Assembly: GCA_951394045.1 (NCBI GenBank)
Contig: OX595985.1
Coordinates: forward strand, 4,712,001 to 4,776,000
Origin: Nitzschia sp. DOCU1
Taxonomy: Eukaryota; Bacillariophyta; Bacillariophyceae; Bacillariales; Bacillariaceae
Length of the DNA stretch: 64,000 nucleotides
Direction of reading: 5' to 3'
A program made the position numbers and the translations under genes. The number at the start of each line of letters is the position of its first letter. Within the stretch, counting starts at the first letter, position 1. The notes under the pieces were generated by a model, which searched no databases, was not told the origin of the DNA, and saw nothing but the letters and a program-made list of their open reading frames with translations. Positions 52,081 to 63,783 of this stretch are shown one piece after another.

Positions 52081-54160
52081 GTTAACTTCATACTTCCAAC
52101 GCTGCTTGACGTTGTGTTCACAAGTTCCTCCAAGAGTAAGAACATCAGCAAGCCCTCTGTTCATACCGGTATTGGCGTAGTGTGCTGCAAGTTCATGCCA
52201 CTTTTCAAGTGCTGTCTCAGGTCTATGGGATCGCCACTTTGAGAGTTGGTGGGAGCTGCGAGGTCCAGCTGGAATCTCATCATAGTATGTCTCGCCTGGA
52301 GTATCGCCAACAAATCTAGCCTTGTTAAGATGTTCATGTGCCACCTTTTCTGTATTTTTGGTGAAGACTGGTCGGCCAAGTTCGTCACGATCATTTGTAA
52401 ACTCAACAATCCAACTTGTGAGGCGGGCTGTGATGACTGCACCGGGCAAAATGTTTTTTCGCAGATATTCACCGCATCGCTCTTTCCATCGCTTTGAGTG
52501 CCGGAGGTCACGAACTTCATCGTCGGTGTATTTGTGATTGTCCTTTGAAAATAATCCATTCTTGAGAGCATGGAGCAACCCGGCCTCGTCCTTGTATTCA
52601 TACGAATATACGGCATTCTTCAGGGCAACAAGACACTTCCAGTATAAGGCGCTTTTAGAATCAAGAGTGTCAATGATCCGATGGAGAAAGTGATAAAGTC
52701 CGAGCTTGAAGTCGATGTCACCAAATATCCGCCTCCAGAATGCATCATTGTGAGGGCAAGTGTCGGTATATACTTCGCTTGGTGAGAACTCTGCTCGTTT
52801 CTGGCAGCTTTCGAGCATGAGGTGGGAAATCTCGTTTGCTCCTGTCGATGGAACAATAGCCAAAGTCACAATCTCTTTTGTTGACCCCTTGCACGCTGTG
52901 AACAGAGCCTTTCCACCCGGCACATTGAAGTTTTTCACCGTGGTGAACGTGTGGTCGAACGCCACCTTATCTCCTTTTTTCAACGACACACTCTGCAGCT
53001 CCCGTTTGAAACGATCATAATTGGAGTATCCATACGGTGTCAGGGGACTTCGTTGGGCTGCTTCGTAGTATTGTCGAATGGCAGTGCCAGCTGGGGGCAC
53101 CATTGAGCCATGGAATTCCTCGTATGAAATGAAAGGGATTTTTGGTGACCTTGCAAAGTATGTGCGTGCCACTCTTGTGAATGTCTTTCCCATATTGGTG
53201 TACATCGTTTCACTCACCATTTTCCCATTGGCATAAGTCTTCATGAGGGCTTCCAAATGGTCGGTCAACTCTTCATTAAACTGGAACTGGTGTGCAATTG
53301 GGGACGCATATATTGGACTGACAGGGTATGCTGCTGCCACGTCAGGATCCAGGAGGGATAGGAGACGGCCATCATTTGCAGAGTAGCATGTCTTGCATGC
53401 ATTGCACCGGTACCTCATGACGATGCACCACATTGGGCGTCCAGTAGTAAACACCGGGAAGAGCGTCTGATTTTTTGAAAAGTTCGTCCTGTCATGAACT
53501 AGAAAATTATTTGCACCACTTGCAAGCTTGCAGTTGTAGCACAATAGTTTAGCAGAGGGATAGGCAACCTTCCAGTCGATGTGCAAGATGGAAGTGCCTT
53601 CAAGAGCATGGTAGTAAGGGCTGGGGTCGTCATTCTGCTCGTTGACTTCTTTTGGAAATTTGAATTCCAACGAACCAGGTTGGAAGAAGTGGCGATAGGT
53701 CTCCATCGCTTCAAGTGCCTTGATTGTCTCAGGGACAGGAATGCTAGTATCTGCCGGCTTCTTGTGCTCGATGACGGAGCAAATGTAGTCGGCAAGCAGC
53801 CCAACTGCTGGTGGGTATTTCTTAGCACTAAGCCACTGATATTCTTCGCCCTTCTTGAATTTACTAATCCTAGAATCGACTTCGCGGCGAAGATTTGTGG
53901 GATTTGCAAGACTCTTTGCCATACGCAATGGTAAATAATGAACCGTCTTTCGCCCTGTTTCTCTTTTTGCAAAGAAGCCACAGAATCCACTAGTAGTGCG
54001 ATTACTACCTGTACTGGTACTGGCGACGGCAGCACGATTTAGCTGTAGATTGCGGGCTGCTTCTCGTTCCACAAACACAGTTTGCTCCGAAAGTCCCTTC
54101 GTCCTGCGATTCTTTGAACACAGCCTGTGGTGCGGCCGCTTTGGGATACGTAGTTTTGGC
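52081..54160 (-). pseudogene. transposase T, middle piece
   Basis: The main body of a transposase-like protein. Seen in order: KRPHHRLCSKNRRTKG after the LINE junction, a Cys-rich part (LLCYNCKL, then RYRCNACKTCY) forming a zinc-ribbon-like pair, a motif VAFDHTFTTVKNF with the likely first catalytic Asp, a strand-rich segment, VYTDTCPHNDAFWRR with a second Asp, and GLYHFLHRII. These motifs correspond to those in the palindromic transposon's protein (CPWC, DGTYEAAKK, YKDIMH). The full gene comprises 62961-63283, 52081-54160 and 44150-44797 and totals 1,017 codons once LINE and copia-4 are removed. It is broken only by those two insertions. Superfamily: DDE-like, uncharacterised (DUF6729-like by recollection). 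Confidence 0.75.
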
Positions 54161-54179
54161 TTGGAATCAAGGCGTGCAT
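54161..54179. repeat. LINE target site duplication, left copy
   Basis: TTGGAATCAAGGCGTGCAT, identical to 62961-62979. On the minus strand it is coding sequence of transposase T (ARLDS). Confidence 0.95.
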
Positions 54180-54267
54180 AACTCCCGCACGCAAAAAGAC
54201 TAAATTGCTATAAATTTAGCCGTGCGTTTTATACGGTTTCTTCTCGTAGGAAATCGTCATTTTGACC
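54180..54267 (+). promoter_or_regulatory. LINE 5' UTR with hairpin
   Basis: GCACG...CTAAATT, loop GCTAT, AATTTAG...CGTGC forms a two-part stem near 54188-54227, within the first 50 nt of the element. Might be part of the internal promoter or of a 5' RNA structure. Confidence 0.4.
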
Positions 54268-57195
54268 ATGGCGAAACGTAAACCACAACAACGAAAGGAA
54301 AAGGCTGCATCGGCTCATTCCTCCGGTAGGCCCAAATCTGCCCACCACCGAGGTAATGCTGCAGGTCCGAGGACTGGAGGTGGAAAATCCACCTCAGGAG
54401 TCCTCCAGGCACGACCTCCCAACAATGCCGAATCCTCTCGTAGAAATCAACGTAGCTCGAGTACTGGAAACCCCAATGCCAATGACGGCATGGATATTGA
54501 CGATGTTTTGGATGATGTTCTCGACGACCTGAACTCCTCTGACACTGCTGAGCTCACCCGTTTTATTAAGAACATGAAACACCCAGACAAGGCTCGCCCC
54601 AAACGCCCGGTCCTCACAGAGGAAACTCCCCAGAAGGGGAAAAACAAGAAGAAGAACCGTAACACCTCTAAAGCTCACTCCTCGTCCCGTAATTTGTATG
54701 AATCCCTGGCGGACTCCGAGGACGCCGATGACAAGGAAGGAAGTGAAGACAACGAGGCATCGGAAGATGATGATTACGAGGAAGCTCAATCAGGTGCCGA
54801 ACATTCAGGCAACACTGCTGGGTCCAACGACGACGACGAGGCTTCTGACGATCATACGCCGGTTCATGCTTGCGCAGCTGATGCCACTGATGCTGATGAA
54901 GGCGCCAGTGCTGGTGATGTGGACAGTCTAGGTTCCGATGATGACGATGCTTCTGTCATCTTTGTTGAACCACGCCTAGAGTATCGCACCAATCCCACTG
55001 CTGTGGCTACTCCTCCCACCATTCCTGGTATTACTACCCCGCCTTCGGCTGTCGCATTCTCCCCAGCATTCTTAGCTGTTACCTCTCCTCGCTCCAAGAA
55101 CACTGCGGCGGATGAGGAAGCAGAAGAATCCGATGGCTCTTACCAGCCCTCTAGGGAGCGAGATGTGCCTCTCCAACATGACGCGGCTGTGAAATCTCCA
55201 GAAATTGCGGATTTACATCATGACGCCAAAGCCACTCTGGGCATCGATCCAGTCCACCTGGCAAGCGCTCGCCTGTCACGTTCTGACAAAGCCTACTCGG
55301 TTGCTGCCGCTGAGGGTGTGACACCCAACCCGGATGGGTCGGTTATGTTTGATGACATCCTGAACCGGTTTAAGTCTATTCGATATAAAGCAATCGTCTC
55401 TATCTCGGATCCTGACCACATCAAGAAAGAGGTGGCGAAAGTCCTGAAATCGTCGCTGAAAATAATTCAAGACGAAGGCGGGACTGCCATTCACTTGGCA
55501 GCTTGGGACTCCAAGAAAGTGTCCACTACGTTTGCAACCCCGGCAAAACTACCTTCCGGGGATGGATCTAAAAAGGATGACCTCTTGTTTCAGACTCTCC
55601 TTGGTGCTGTTCCGAAGAAACCGAAAGGAAAGAAAAAAGTAGTGGAACTCTGGATCAACTTACATTTTGTCACAGCCTCGCCGGATGCCCTTGCCATTCC
55701 TCTCCCTGACCTCGGCCTTCATTTTCATGAGGATCTGGCTACTGTGGGCCTACAAATCACCAAAAGCCCACACCACATGCAGTGTGCTCGCCATTCTTCG
55801 CTAATTTGGCTATTGTACTCTAATCAGTCCATGGACGCTGACAAGGTTTGTGATGAACTTCGTGAACAATTGCGCCTTAAACCGAGTACCGTCATTGGAG
55901 CCCAGTGGCGACGCATCAAGCAACCAAATGGAAAGATGTAGGACTTCCCAGATCCTGACGACCGCAACAAGGACCCTCCACCCCAGGCCCTCCACATTGA
56001 TTGCGATTCCTCAGCCCGGCTGTCCCTCATGAAGGCCCTTATGAAACGTTTCCGCAAGCGCAGTCGTCATCGTCTGCTGGGTCAGAAGGTTCGTGCGATT
56101 CCATGTTTTGGCAGCCACAAAGGTCCTACATTGAAACGGGCCAAGGCACGTCCTGGGGCTAAGGAACCTCCGGCCGCCACTATGGTTTCCTGTGCAATCA
56201 AGCAGCGCTATTTTGTCAATACCTACTTGATCCGGCTTCCCTGCCCTGAGCTTGTCAATGCCGATTTTGCGCTTCCTGACTCTGACGGTAATATATTCAC
56301 CGCAGCTACATGGATCATGTCTCAGCACCCCCCTGATCAGATCACGGCTCGTATGTGCACTGGGGTCATGCCTCACTGGCGTGACGAAGGCCACATCCTC
56401 CTGACTTCCGAGCAACAGGTGGAGCATATGGAAAATTTCATGGCCTCCATGATTCCCCAGAGTCTTTATGTATTTGGATCGTCGGCTGCTCGATGGTGGT
56501 CCCCTGATGCCCTGGAGCACCATGCTGAGGATGCATGGGACCCCAGGCAAGGTCTCACCCTTACCGACGCCATGTACGAAGACTTTGATAGTGACGACCC
56601 TTACGGTATGAAGGATGCCTGGAAGTCGGCCACTATGGCTAATGCTTTCTCCCCAACTGCTCAGGAAGAGTCGCCAACTGGTACACCAGCCCCACCCGGG
56701 GCGACGGTTGGCGAAATGCTGGCAAATCGGGATGCTCTTGCCAACGATGACCAATCTCTTGGCACCTACATTGGACGTGACCATGACGGGGACACCGTGA
56801 TGACGGAAATCCCTCCGGCCCCTGACCCAGCTTCGAATACCAAGGTTGCGTTTGATAATCTTCCTGCAGCCATTGGTACCACATCTGGGCTGCGTGATGC
56901 TGCATCTGTTAGCACAATGGGCTCCGGGTTTACTACGGAGTCCACCCGGAAGAACCTTCGCCATGAACGCCTTGTCTCCGCTCAACTCCGCGAAGAAAAC
57001 CAGGAAGTTGAGGCCGAGCGTGATGCTGCATTGAATCAAATTGATGCCTTACGTGCCATGCTTCACGCGGCCGGTTTTTCGGAGGAAGCTATTGATGCGA
57101 AGCTTATGCATTCTTCTCCTGCTGCCACTGCGCCCACTGATGGGGCTTTGGCGGTCGGCACCACCGTGAATGGTGCCAGGCAGGAGAATGAATAG
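54268..57195 (+). pseudogene. LINE ORF1, in-frame UAG
   Basis: ATG at 54268 (MAKRKPQQRKEK). The frame has a UAG at 55939-55941 (GGA AAG ATG TAG GAC) and then stays open to 57195, so the original protein was about 975 residues. N-terminal half is basic then strongly acidic low complexity with Ser/Thr; a conserved globular part begins near 55250 and continues past the stop (KQRYFVNTYLIRLPCPELV). A C-terminal coiled coil (RHERLVSAQLREENQEVEAE) could mediate self-association. No zinc knuckle. Probably the nucleic-acid-binding ORF1 protein; the UAG is likely a nonsense mutation. Confidence 0.7.
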
Positions 57196-58550
57196 ATCTC
57201 GTGGCAACTCTCGGCGCGTTCGGCCGTCGAGACAGCGCCTCCAACCAAGTCGAACTGGAAATGGCCCTGTCGGAAGTCCCCTAATGTTCCCTGCCCCTCC
57301 TGGTGTTACTAGGTTTGGTTTTCTCAACGTTAGTGGTCTTCCCACAGAACCCCGTTCCCCCCAATATCAAGATCTATTCAAATTTATCCCATCAAAAGGT
57401 TTTTCATTCCTGGGGGTTCAGGAAGTGAACCTCAATCTTTCAAAATGTACCGCCTCAGGCTCGTGGTCTAGGCGAACAGCCAAATATTCTGGATTCTCTC
57501 ATGCTTCGGTCAATATTCATTCTTCTTCGGAGGATCAAGTTCTGTATGGGGGTACGGCATGCTTTGTCGAGCCAAAGCTTCAAATCCGCCTTGGTGTTCA
57601 CGGCTCGGATCCTTCTGGCTTGGGTCGTTGGAGCTGGATTACTCTGCTGGGAAGGCAAGGAATACGCACGCGTGTCATTACAGGGTACCGCCCTGTCATT
57701 GACAAATCTGACAAGCCCAATTCGGTATACTCTCAACAGGAGTTGTACTGGAAGGAGGCAAAGGTTCCTTATCGGTGTCCGCGCTTGGCTTTTTTGGATG
57801 ACCTTGGCCACGCCATCAAAGGGTGGATGGCAGCGGGCGATCAAATCCTTTTGGGGCTTGACGCCAACGAAAATACCCGACGCCCCCTTTTGCAAGAATG
57901 GTCTGCAGATCTTGGATTGATCGACGTTCATAAAGCGATGTGGGAGGATGCCACCCACGTTGCCACGTGCAACAAGAGCACGGTCTCCAACCAACAACCA
58001 CCGATTGATGCTGTATGGTGCTCCCCGGGGCTCGATGTGGCTGCTTGTGGTCTCTCTGGTTTTGGGTCTCTCGACTTTGGAATTAATACGGATCATTGTC
58101 TTCTCTGGGTTGACATTGCGGATGATTCCTTATTTGGTTTCTCTGCCCCGTCCCCGGCTAAATGCCAGATCACACATTTTCCGCTACATGACCCACGTGC
58201 CCGGAAGCGTTATTATCGGACTTTAAACCGCCTTCGTGATCAACACGGCATCCAATGCCAGCTGGCGGACCTTGCACTAAAGTCAGAAAATCGATCGTTC
58301 TCCAAGGAGGATGAAGGGACGTACAACCGGATAGCTGCCCTTGATCTGGAGCTACGCTGCCAAGCCAAGTCTAAGTGTGCCCCCTTTTATGCCGGCCGTG
58401 TTCTATATTCTGCCGAAATTGGGGCTTTGCGCAAAGAAATTCGGTTGTGGAAATTAATGTACCAGCACCGTTCGAAGCGGCGCGTTGACAATCGTAAGAT
58501 CCGACGCCTGATGAAACGGTTGGACATCAAGGATGCTTTCCTGGGCGCCG
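57170..58550 (+). pseudogene. LINE ORF2, endonuclease part
   Basis: ATG at 57170 overlaps the ORF1 end by 26 nt; a second ATG at 57188 lies five bases before the ORF1 stop, suggesting reinitiation. APE-type endonuclease motifs: FLNVSGLP (Asn), GVQEVNLN (Glu), GDQILLGLDANEN (Asp-x-Asn), IDAVWCSPGLD and NTDHCLLWVD (Asp-His). The frame continues to 58732, but from about 58550 the homologous coding (HAKRHQVKLHKEHRARL, leading to MRKHFWHVRKVMDRKPR) is in another frame: one small indel. Confidence 0.85.
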
Positions 58551-61500
58551 AGAGGATGTACGGAAACGGTATCAGCATGCCAAACGCCACCAAGTTAAAC
58601 TGCATAAGGAACACCGCGCACGTCTTCACCGCAGCCGTGCAAAGGCAACTGGCACTTCCCCTGAATCCCAAGAGCGAGCCGACATCCACACGGCTGCTAT
58701 GCGAAAACATTTCTGGCACGTTCGGAAAGTGATGGATCGGAAGCCCCGCACGAATATCAGCATCCTTGAGACGATCGACGAAGATGGCCAGACCGTTCAG
58801 CATACTACTCGAGAGGATATTGAGGCGGCATGCGCTGAAGAAGGCGCCCGTCGTTTTTCTCAAACCACGGATACCCCTTTCATGACCGGCTCGCTGCATC
58901 AGCAGCTCGGCTTTCAAGCCTGCCAGTCTGTGGTGGATGCTATTCTGGCTGGCGAATTCGTCCCTGGGGAGGATGTTGACGAGCCCATGCGCTTGTTTCT
59001 TGAAGAATTAACGATGCCTGATGCTATTCGTGCCACAGCCCCCATTACTGGTTTTGTAAATGCGGCTGAACATGCGGCAGGTTGGAAACGGATGAAGGGT
59101 CGCATTGCTTCCAGCCCCTTTGGACCTTCCTTTGCCGATTTTATTGCTGGGGGTGACCATAAAGAAACGGCAGCGATCGATGCTGCCTTTGCGAATATTC
59201 CCGTTGCAGCTGGATTCTACCCTGATCTCTGGAAGAAATCTCTGGATGTAATGATCCCCAAGAAGGTATCATCGGTTAATGTGCGCAAACTTCGAATCAT
59301 TGTCTTGTTCCACTCACTTTTTAACATGTTGAACAAGCGCATTGGCCGCTCCATGATTCGGCAGGCGGATACTCTTGGTCTTATTCCTTTGGAGGCTTAT
59401 GGTAGCCGCCCTGGCCGTCGCGCCAATATCTGCGCACTCAACAAGGTACTGGCTATTGACATCTTGCACCAGCTTCGACGTGCTGGCATTATTTGCGGGA
59501 ACGATGCCTCCTCATGTTACGACCGCATAGTACACGTCGTTGCTAGCATTTGCATGCAACGCCTCGGCGTAACTCCGGAGGTTTGCAAAGTGATGTTTGG
59601 TACACTACGGGAACTACGCCATTATGTATCTACTGTTTTCGGTCAGAGCTCGACTGCGTATGGCGCTCTTCGCATTCCACTCCAAGGCATCGGTCAGGGC
59701 AATGGGGCAGGCCCCGCCATATGGTTGGTGATGACTATCCCACTAATCAATATGCTCCGCAATCGGGGCTATGGCATCGAGGCATTTGCCCCCTTCTCTG
59801 GCGAGCGCATTTTCTTCAGCTGCTTTACCTTTGTTGACGATTCGGACTCCATCATTGCGCCCCTTAATTGCCCTACGATACAAAGCCTTATACAGGAGGC
59901 ACAAGGGGCCATTGACTTATGGGGTGGTGGTCTTCGCGCGACTGGTGGTGCTTTATCTCTCGATAAAACTTACTGGTGGCTTATTGACACCTATTGGCAT
60001 CGGCCTTCGCAGCAATGGCGATCCTGTCCTACTCATTCTCGCCCTGGCACCTTGTGGCTTCGCACACCTGGCTCCCCTCCTGAGCAGATCCGTCGTTTGG
60101 AGCTTTCTCAGGCAGAAGAGACCCTGGGAATTTGGATTGCACCAGATGGTAATCAGACGGCACAGATTGCAGCTATGACGTCCAAGATTGACGCCTGGGC
60201 GGCTAAGATCGCGACCCGACAGCTGACTCGGACTGAAAGTTGGCTGTCATTAACAACAGGCATCCATCGCACTTTGCTGTACCCGCTGGTGGCTACTCGA
60301 TTGTCCTTCAAAGAATGCACCCGGGTGACTAAGAGCTTGAAGACTTGTGCTCTTCCTGCTTTGGGACTGCCCAAAACTATGCCTCTCACTGTGGTGCATA
60401 GCCCTCGGCGATACTTAGGTTATGGGGTTTTGGATCTTTGGTTTGAACAAGGCTTTGAGCAGGTTGAATCGTACGTGCATCATGCAAACCTGGCTTGTGA
60501 TATTACGGGCAGTCAACTTCGTTGCTCTCTTGAGAATCTTCGTCTGGAGCTCGGGCTACCTTCTTGTCCTCTGTCCTACGATTATTCAATCTGGCATCTT
60601 TGTGGCACTACCGTTCAGGTTTACATTGTCTGGGAATTTTGCTCTCGTCTTGGTTTGAGCATTCATGACCATCTGCCCGCTCTTACTGTTCAACGAGACG
60701 GCGACGTCTTCCTAATGGAGTCGTTCGCCAAGAACGGCTTTAGCCCCAAGCAGCTGGCTATGCTGAATCGGTGTCGCATGTTTCTTCGAGTTATATATCT
60801 CTCTGATCTGGCTACCGGCGATGGTACCAGTCTTCCGGTTTCCGTGTTTCACCAGCGCACCCCCTTGGATATCCATTCAGACGTCTCGTGGCCCCCACAG
60901 GTTGCCCCGAATGCCCATTCCTGGCGCCTTTGGAACGACGCTCTCCTTCGCTGTTTTTTGTGTCCGCATTCCGAATCGCGTGGTCGCTTACTTCGTCCAC
61001 TCGGTGCTTGGTTTAAGGTTCCTGTTGGCTGGTCGGAATTTCTTGACCCCGCTACGAGTTGCTACTATGTTCATCGCGGGGAAATGGCATACGATAGGTA
61101 CACGCTCGCACAAACGGGCCACGCTGTTCGATCCCTCCGTGTTCAGTTTCGTGACGTTGTCCCCTGCCTCCCCCCTGGTTGTCTACCTACTACCGGCGTT
61201 GGTACTGGCCGCATTCGGCAGGTCTCGGCTCCCAGTATGCTTCTTCCACCCAGGCCGCCGTACCCTCCATCGAACTGGTGGGGCGTGGTCATACGATGGC
61301 CGACTTCCCTCCGCCATCTGTTAGACGGAATCCTTGCCGGTACTGGGGCTTGCCTTACTGATGGCTCCCTCAAAAATTCGTGGGGCACGGCTGGGTTTAC
61401 CATTCGAGCAGATATTCTTGACAAGAGCGACGACCTTATTCTTGCTAATCAGACGCCGGGAGATCCGGAAGATATGGACCCATATCGTGCTGAACTGGGT

Positions 61501-62766
61501 GGTGCTTACGGTATCTTGCGTTCGGTCAACCAGCTCTTGGCTTCCTGCCCAACTGTTCCTGCTTCTGGCACTTCAATTATCCTTGCATGTGATTGCGAAT
61601 CCGTACTGAAAAACCTCTTTGCTAAGCATGATCCAAGGCCTTCTATTCCACATTATGATTTGCTGACGGCTGCCCGTTTTGAACTTGAACGCAGTCCATT
61701 GCGGTGGATACCACGACACGTCCGTGGCCATCGAGATCGGGTTCTGCCATATTACCTCTTGGATCCGTGGGAACAATTAAATTGTGACATGGATCGCCTT
61801 GCCAAAACGTTTTGGCGCACTCTTGAGCGTGGTGGCTTTCGGCCACATTATCTTTCTGAACCCGACTTGCAACATTGGTCGTTGTGGTTGGGCCCGAAGA
61901 GGTTGTGTACATGGTCTCGGGGCTTTGTGGAGGATTTGTTCTATGGTGCACCGGTCAAGCAATATTGGTCCACACGACTACATTATGACACCAACGGTTG
62001 CAATTGGGACGCGTTGAGCCACGCCTTTAAACGATTACCATTGCCTCGTCAGCTGTGGGTTCCACGTTGGCTCTCTTCCTTTCTTCCATTGCGGAGCACA
62101 TTATTTCGCTGGGGCTTGGCTACAGACGATAAATGTCCCCGATGCCCGCATACCGAAACCCGTCACCACATTCTGGTGTGTTCTCACCCGATCAACCGCG
62201 AACTGGTGGACCGTGCAATAGCGGATCTTGAGGTTTGGCTTACAAGTCAGCGAACTCACCCTTCATTGTCCTCTGGAATTGTCTCCATGATCCGTTCTTG
62301 GTCCACGTCTACCCCGTGGACTATTCCAGCCGAGGTCCCGTCTACCCATCACTCCTTGCTGTCTTCTCAAGCTGCTCTTGGCCTTTCTGCTCTGATGGAT
62401 GGGTTCATGCTTCGTTCTTGGACTGCATTTCAGCATGCCCACTATCAATTCCTTGGTTCTAAACGTACTGGAAAACGGTGGCACTCCTTGCTCATTCGTC
62501 GAATTTGGCAGATTGCCTGGATATCTTGGCAGCACCGATATCAGGTCTTGCGATCGGAAGACTCGCTCGTTCTTCTTCGCCGTCATGCCGACCTCGATGC
62601 TGCTATTGCGGCTGCCTTCGCCACTGATCGGTCGCACCTTCCCCGCCCTGCCCGCCGTTGGTTCCTGCGATCCCCCTCGGCCCTACATTCTGAAACACTT
62701 GATTACAAACTTCTCTGGCTCCGCAATGTTCAGGCTTGGATGCCTAACCATTGCGAGGGACCGTGA
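58551..62766 (+). pseudogene. LINE ORF2, RT, RNase H and CCHC
   Basis: Open in the second frame to 62766. RT: PKKVSSVNVRKLRIIVL, LEAYGSRPGR, ICGNDASSCYDRI (motif A Asp), GIGQGNGAGP and the catalytic FVDDSD at 59831. RNase H: LTDGSLKNSWG (Asp), YRAELGGAYGIL (Glu), LACDCESVLKN (Asp), RHVRGHRD. C-terminal Cys-His motif CPRCPHTETRHHILVC. All catalytic residues are present, so only the frameshift and the ORF1 stop mark this copy as defective. Confidence 0.88.
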
Positions 62767-62960
62767 CATTTGATGACTCTTTGTCATCTCATGTTTCGCT
62801 CCCACCAGGTGTTTGATCTTCCTCCCCATGTCGTTACAAGCTCGTCCGTCTGGTGTTGATGTGAGACCCCCTGTGCGACTTTACAGCCTTGATGGGCGAC
62901 TACTGGCGTCCTTATGATAGCCTAGTAAGTAGTAAATCTGTGAGTTAGTTAGTTAGTTAG
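62767..62960 (+). other. LINE 3' UTR with TTAG tail
   Basis: 193 nt without coding; ends GAGTTAGTTAGTTAGTTAG directly before the target duplication. A short tandem tail instead of poly(A) is known from several LINE clades. Confidence 0.8.
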
Positions 62961-63283
62961 TTGGAATCAAGGCGTGCATTGAACGCCTTCGTCTTACAAA
63001 TGATGCAGTGGAGAACTGGATCAAAGGCCAATCCACCATCAATTGCGTATTGCCGCCCGTGTTTTGCTTTGAACCGTGATGCTTTTTTCCTTGCCTTGGC
63101 ATTCGCACCGATTCGTTTCTGCGATTGGATGCCCATTGTCGCTGCCGCAGTTACTACAGTGTTGTCGATAGCAGTAGTAGCTGCAGCAACACCATTTTGT
63201 GAAAGAGGAAGCCGTGGTGGCCTCAGGTAAGGGTTGATGATGCATCTTGTTGAAGTAGTAGCCGCTGTCATCATCTCGTTCAT
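62961..63283 (-). pseudogene. transposase T, N-terminal piece
   Basis: ATG at 63283 (MNEMMTAATTSTRC). Ala/Thr-rich start, then a basic segment KARKKASRFKAKHGRQ, then CIICKTKAFNARLDS, whose CxxC may pair with the C-S-K-N-R downstream of the LINE to form an N-terminal zinc finger. The frame joins that of 54160 exactly across the 19-bp target duplication. Confidence 0.75.
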
Positions 63284-63783
63284 TACGGAATCTCAATCAA
63301 TGTGACAGTCGCAATGGGAAATGGGTGCATTTGTTTTCGTTGTGGGCACCCTTTTGTGGAGGGAAAAGCATGCCTTGCTCGACTTTGAATCTATGTATGA
63401 ATTTAATTGTGTTGTGTTAATATTTGAAGGTCTTCCGATTAGGCACGAGGACACTATTAAGACACCATTAATATGAAATGATTGGCTGGAACTTCTGCCT
63501 GAATACTTTACATCCCTGCACCAAAACTGGACGACAAATATTACTGTTCCGTTCCTTCTGTGAACCGTAGAATAAAAAAAGTTCCTCCGAAAAGATTCTC
63601 TTGGGGACGACTCCTTCCGATTGCGATCCCGGCCTGCCAGATCTCCCAGATCTTAGATCTTGGAGGGAAAATCTCGTTCCAACTCGTGCCAACGCGCGAA
63701 ATATCCCTGTAGACCATAGTACATATCCAACGGTTAGAAATATATTTCAGTTGAGACACAAAACACTCACAAAATCGGCGACG
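63284..63783. other. promoter region between divergent ORFs
   Basis: Between transposase T (minus) and the ORF at 63784 (plus). A TATA-like AAATATATTT near 63741 precedes the latter by about 40 bp. A near-palindrome of AGATCT repeats occurs at 63638-63660. No gene seen. Confidence 0.4.

Larger units (their letters stand above)
54180..62960 (+). mobile_element. non-LTR retrotransposon (LINE) with APE, RT and RNase H
   Basis: 8.8 kb between 19-bp target duplications, apparently full length. Short 5' UTR with a stem-loop, ORF1 (broken by UAG), ORF2 (one frameshift), 3' UTR and a tail of four TTAG units at the junction. Endonuclease plus RT plus RNase H plus a terminal CCHC places it in the I/Tad-like superclade; exact clade needs phylogeny. 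Confidence 0.92.

Noticed and set aside
56011..57039. 342-codon minus-strand ORF
   Set aside because: Antisense shadow of LINE ORF1; low-complexity, no domain, ORF1 frame is continuous over it.
63638..63660. AGATCT near-palindrome as operator
   Set aside because: Short, imperfect and isolated; no basis for a specific role.
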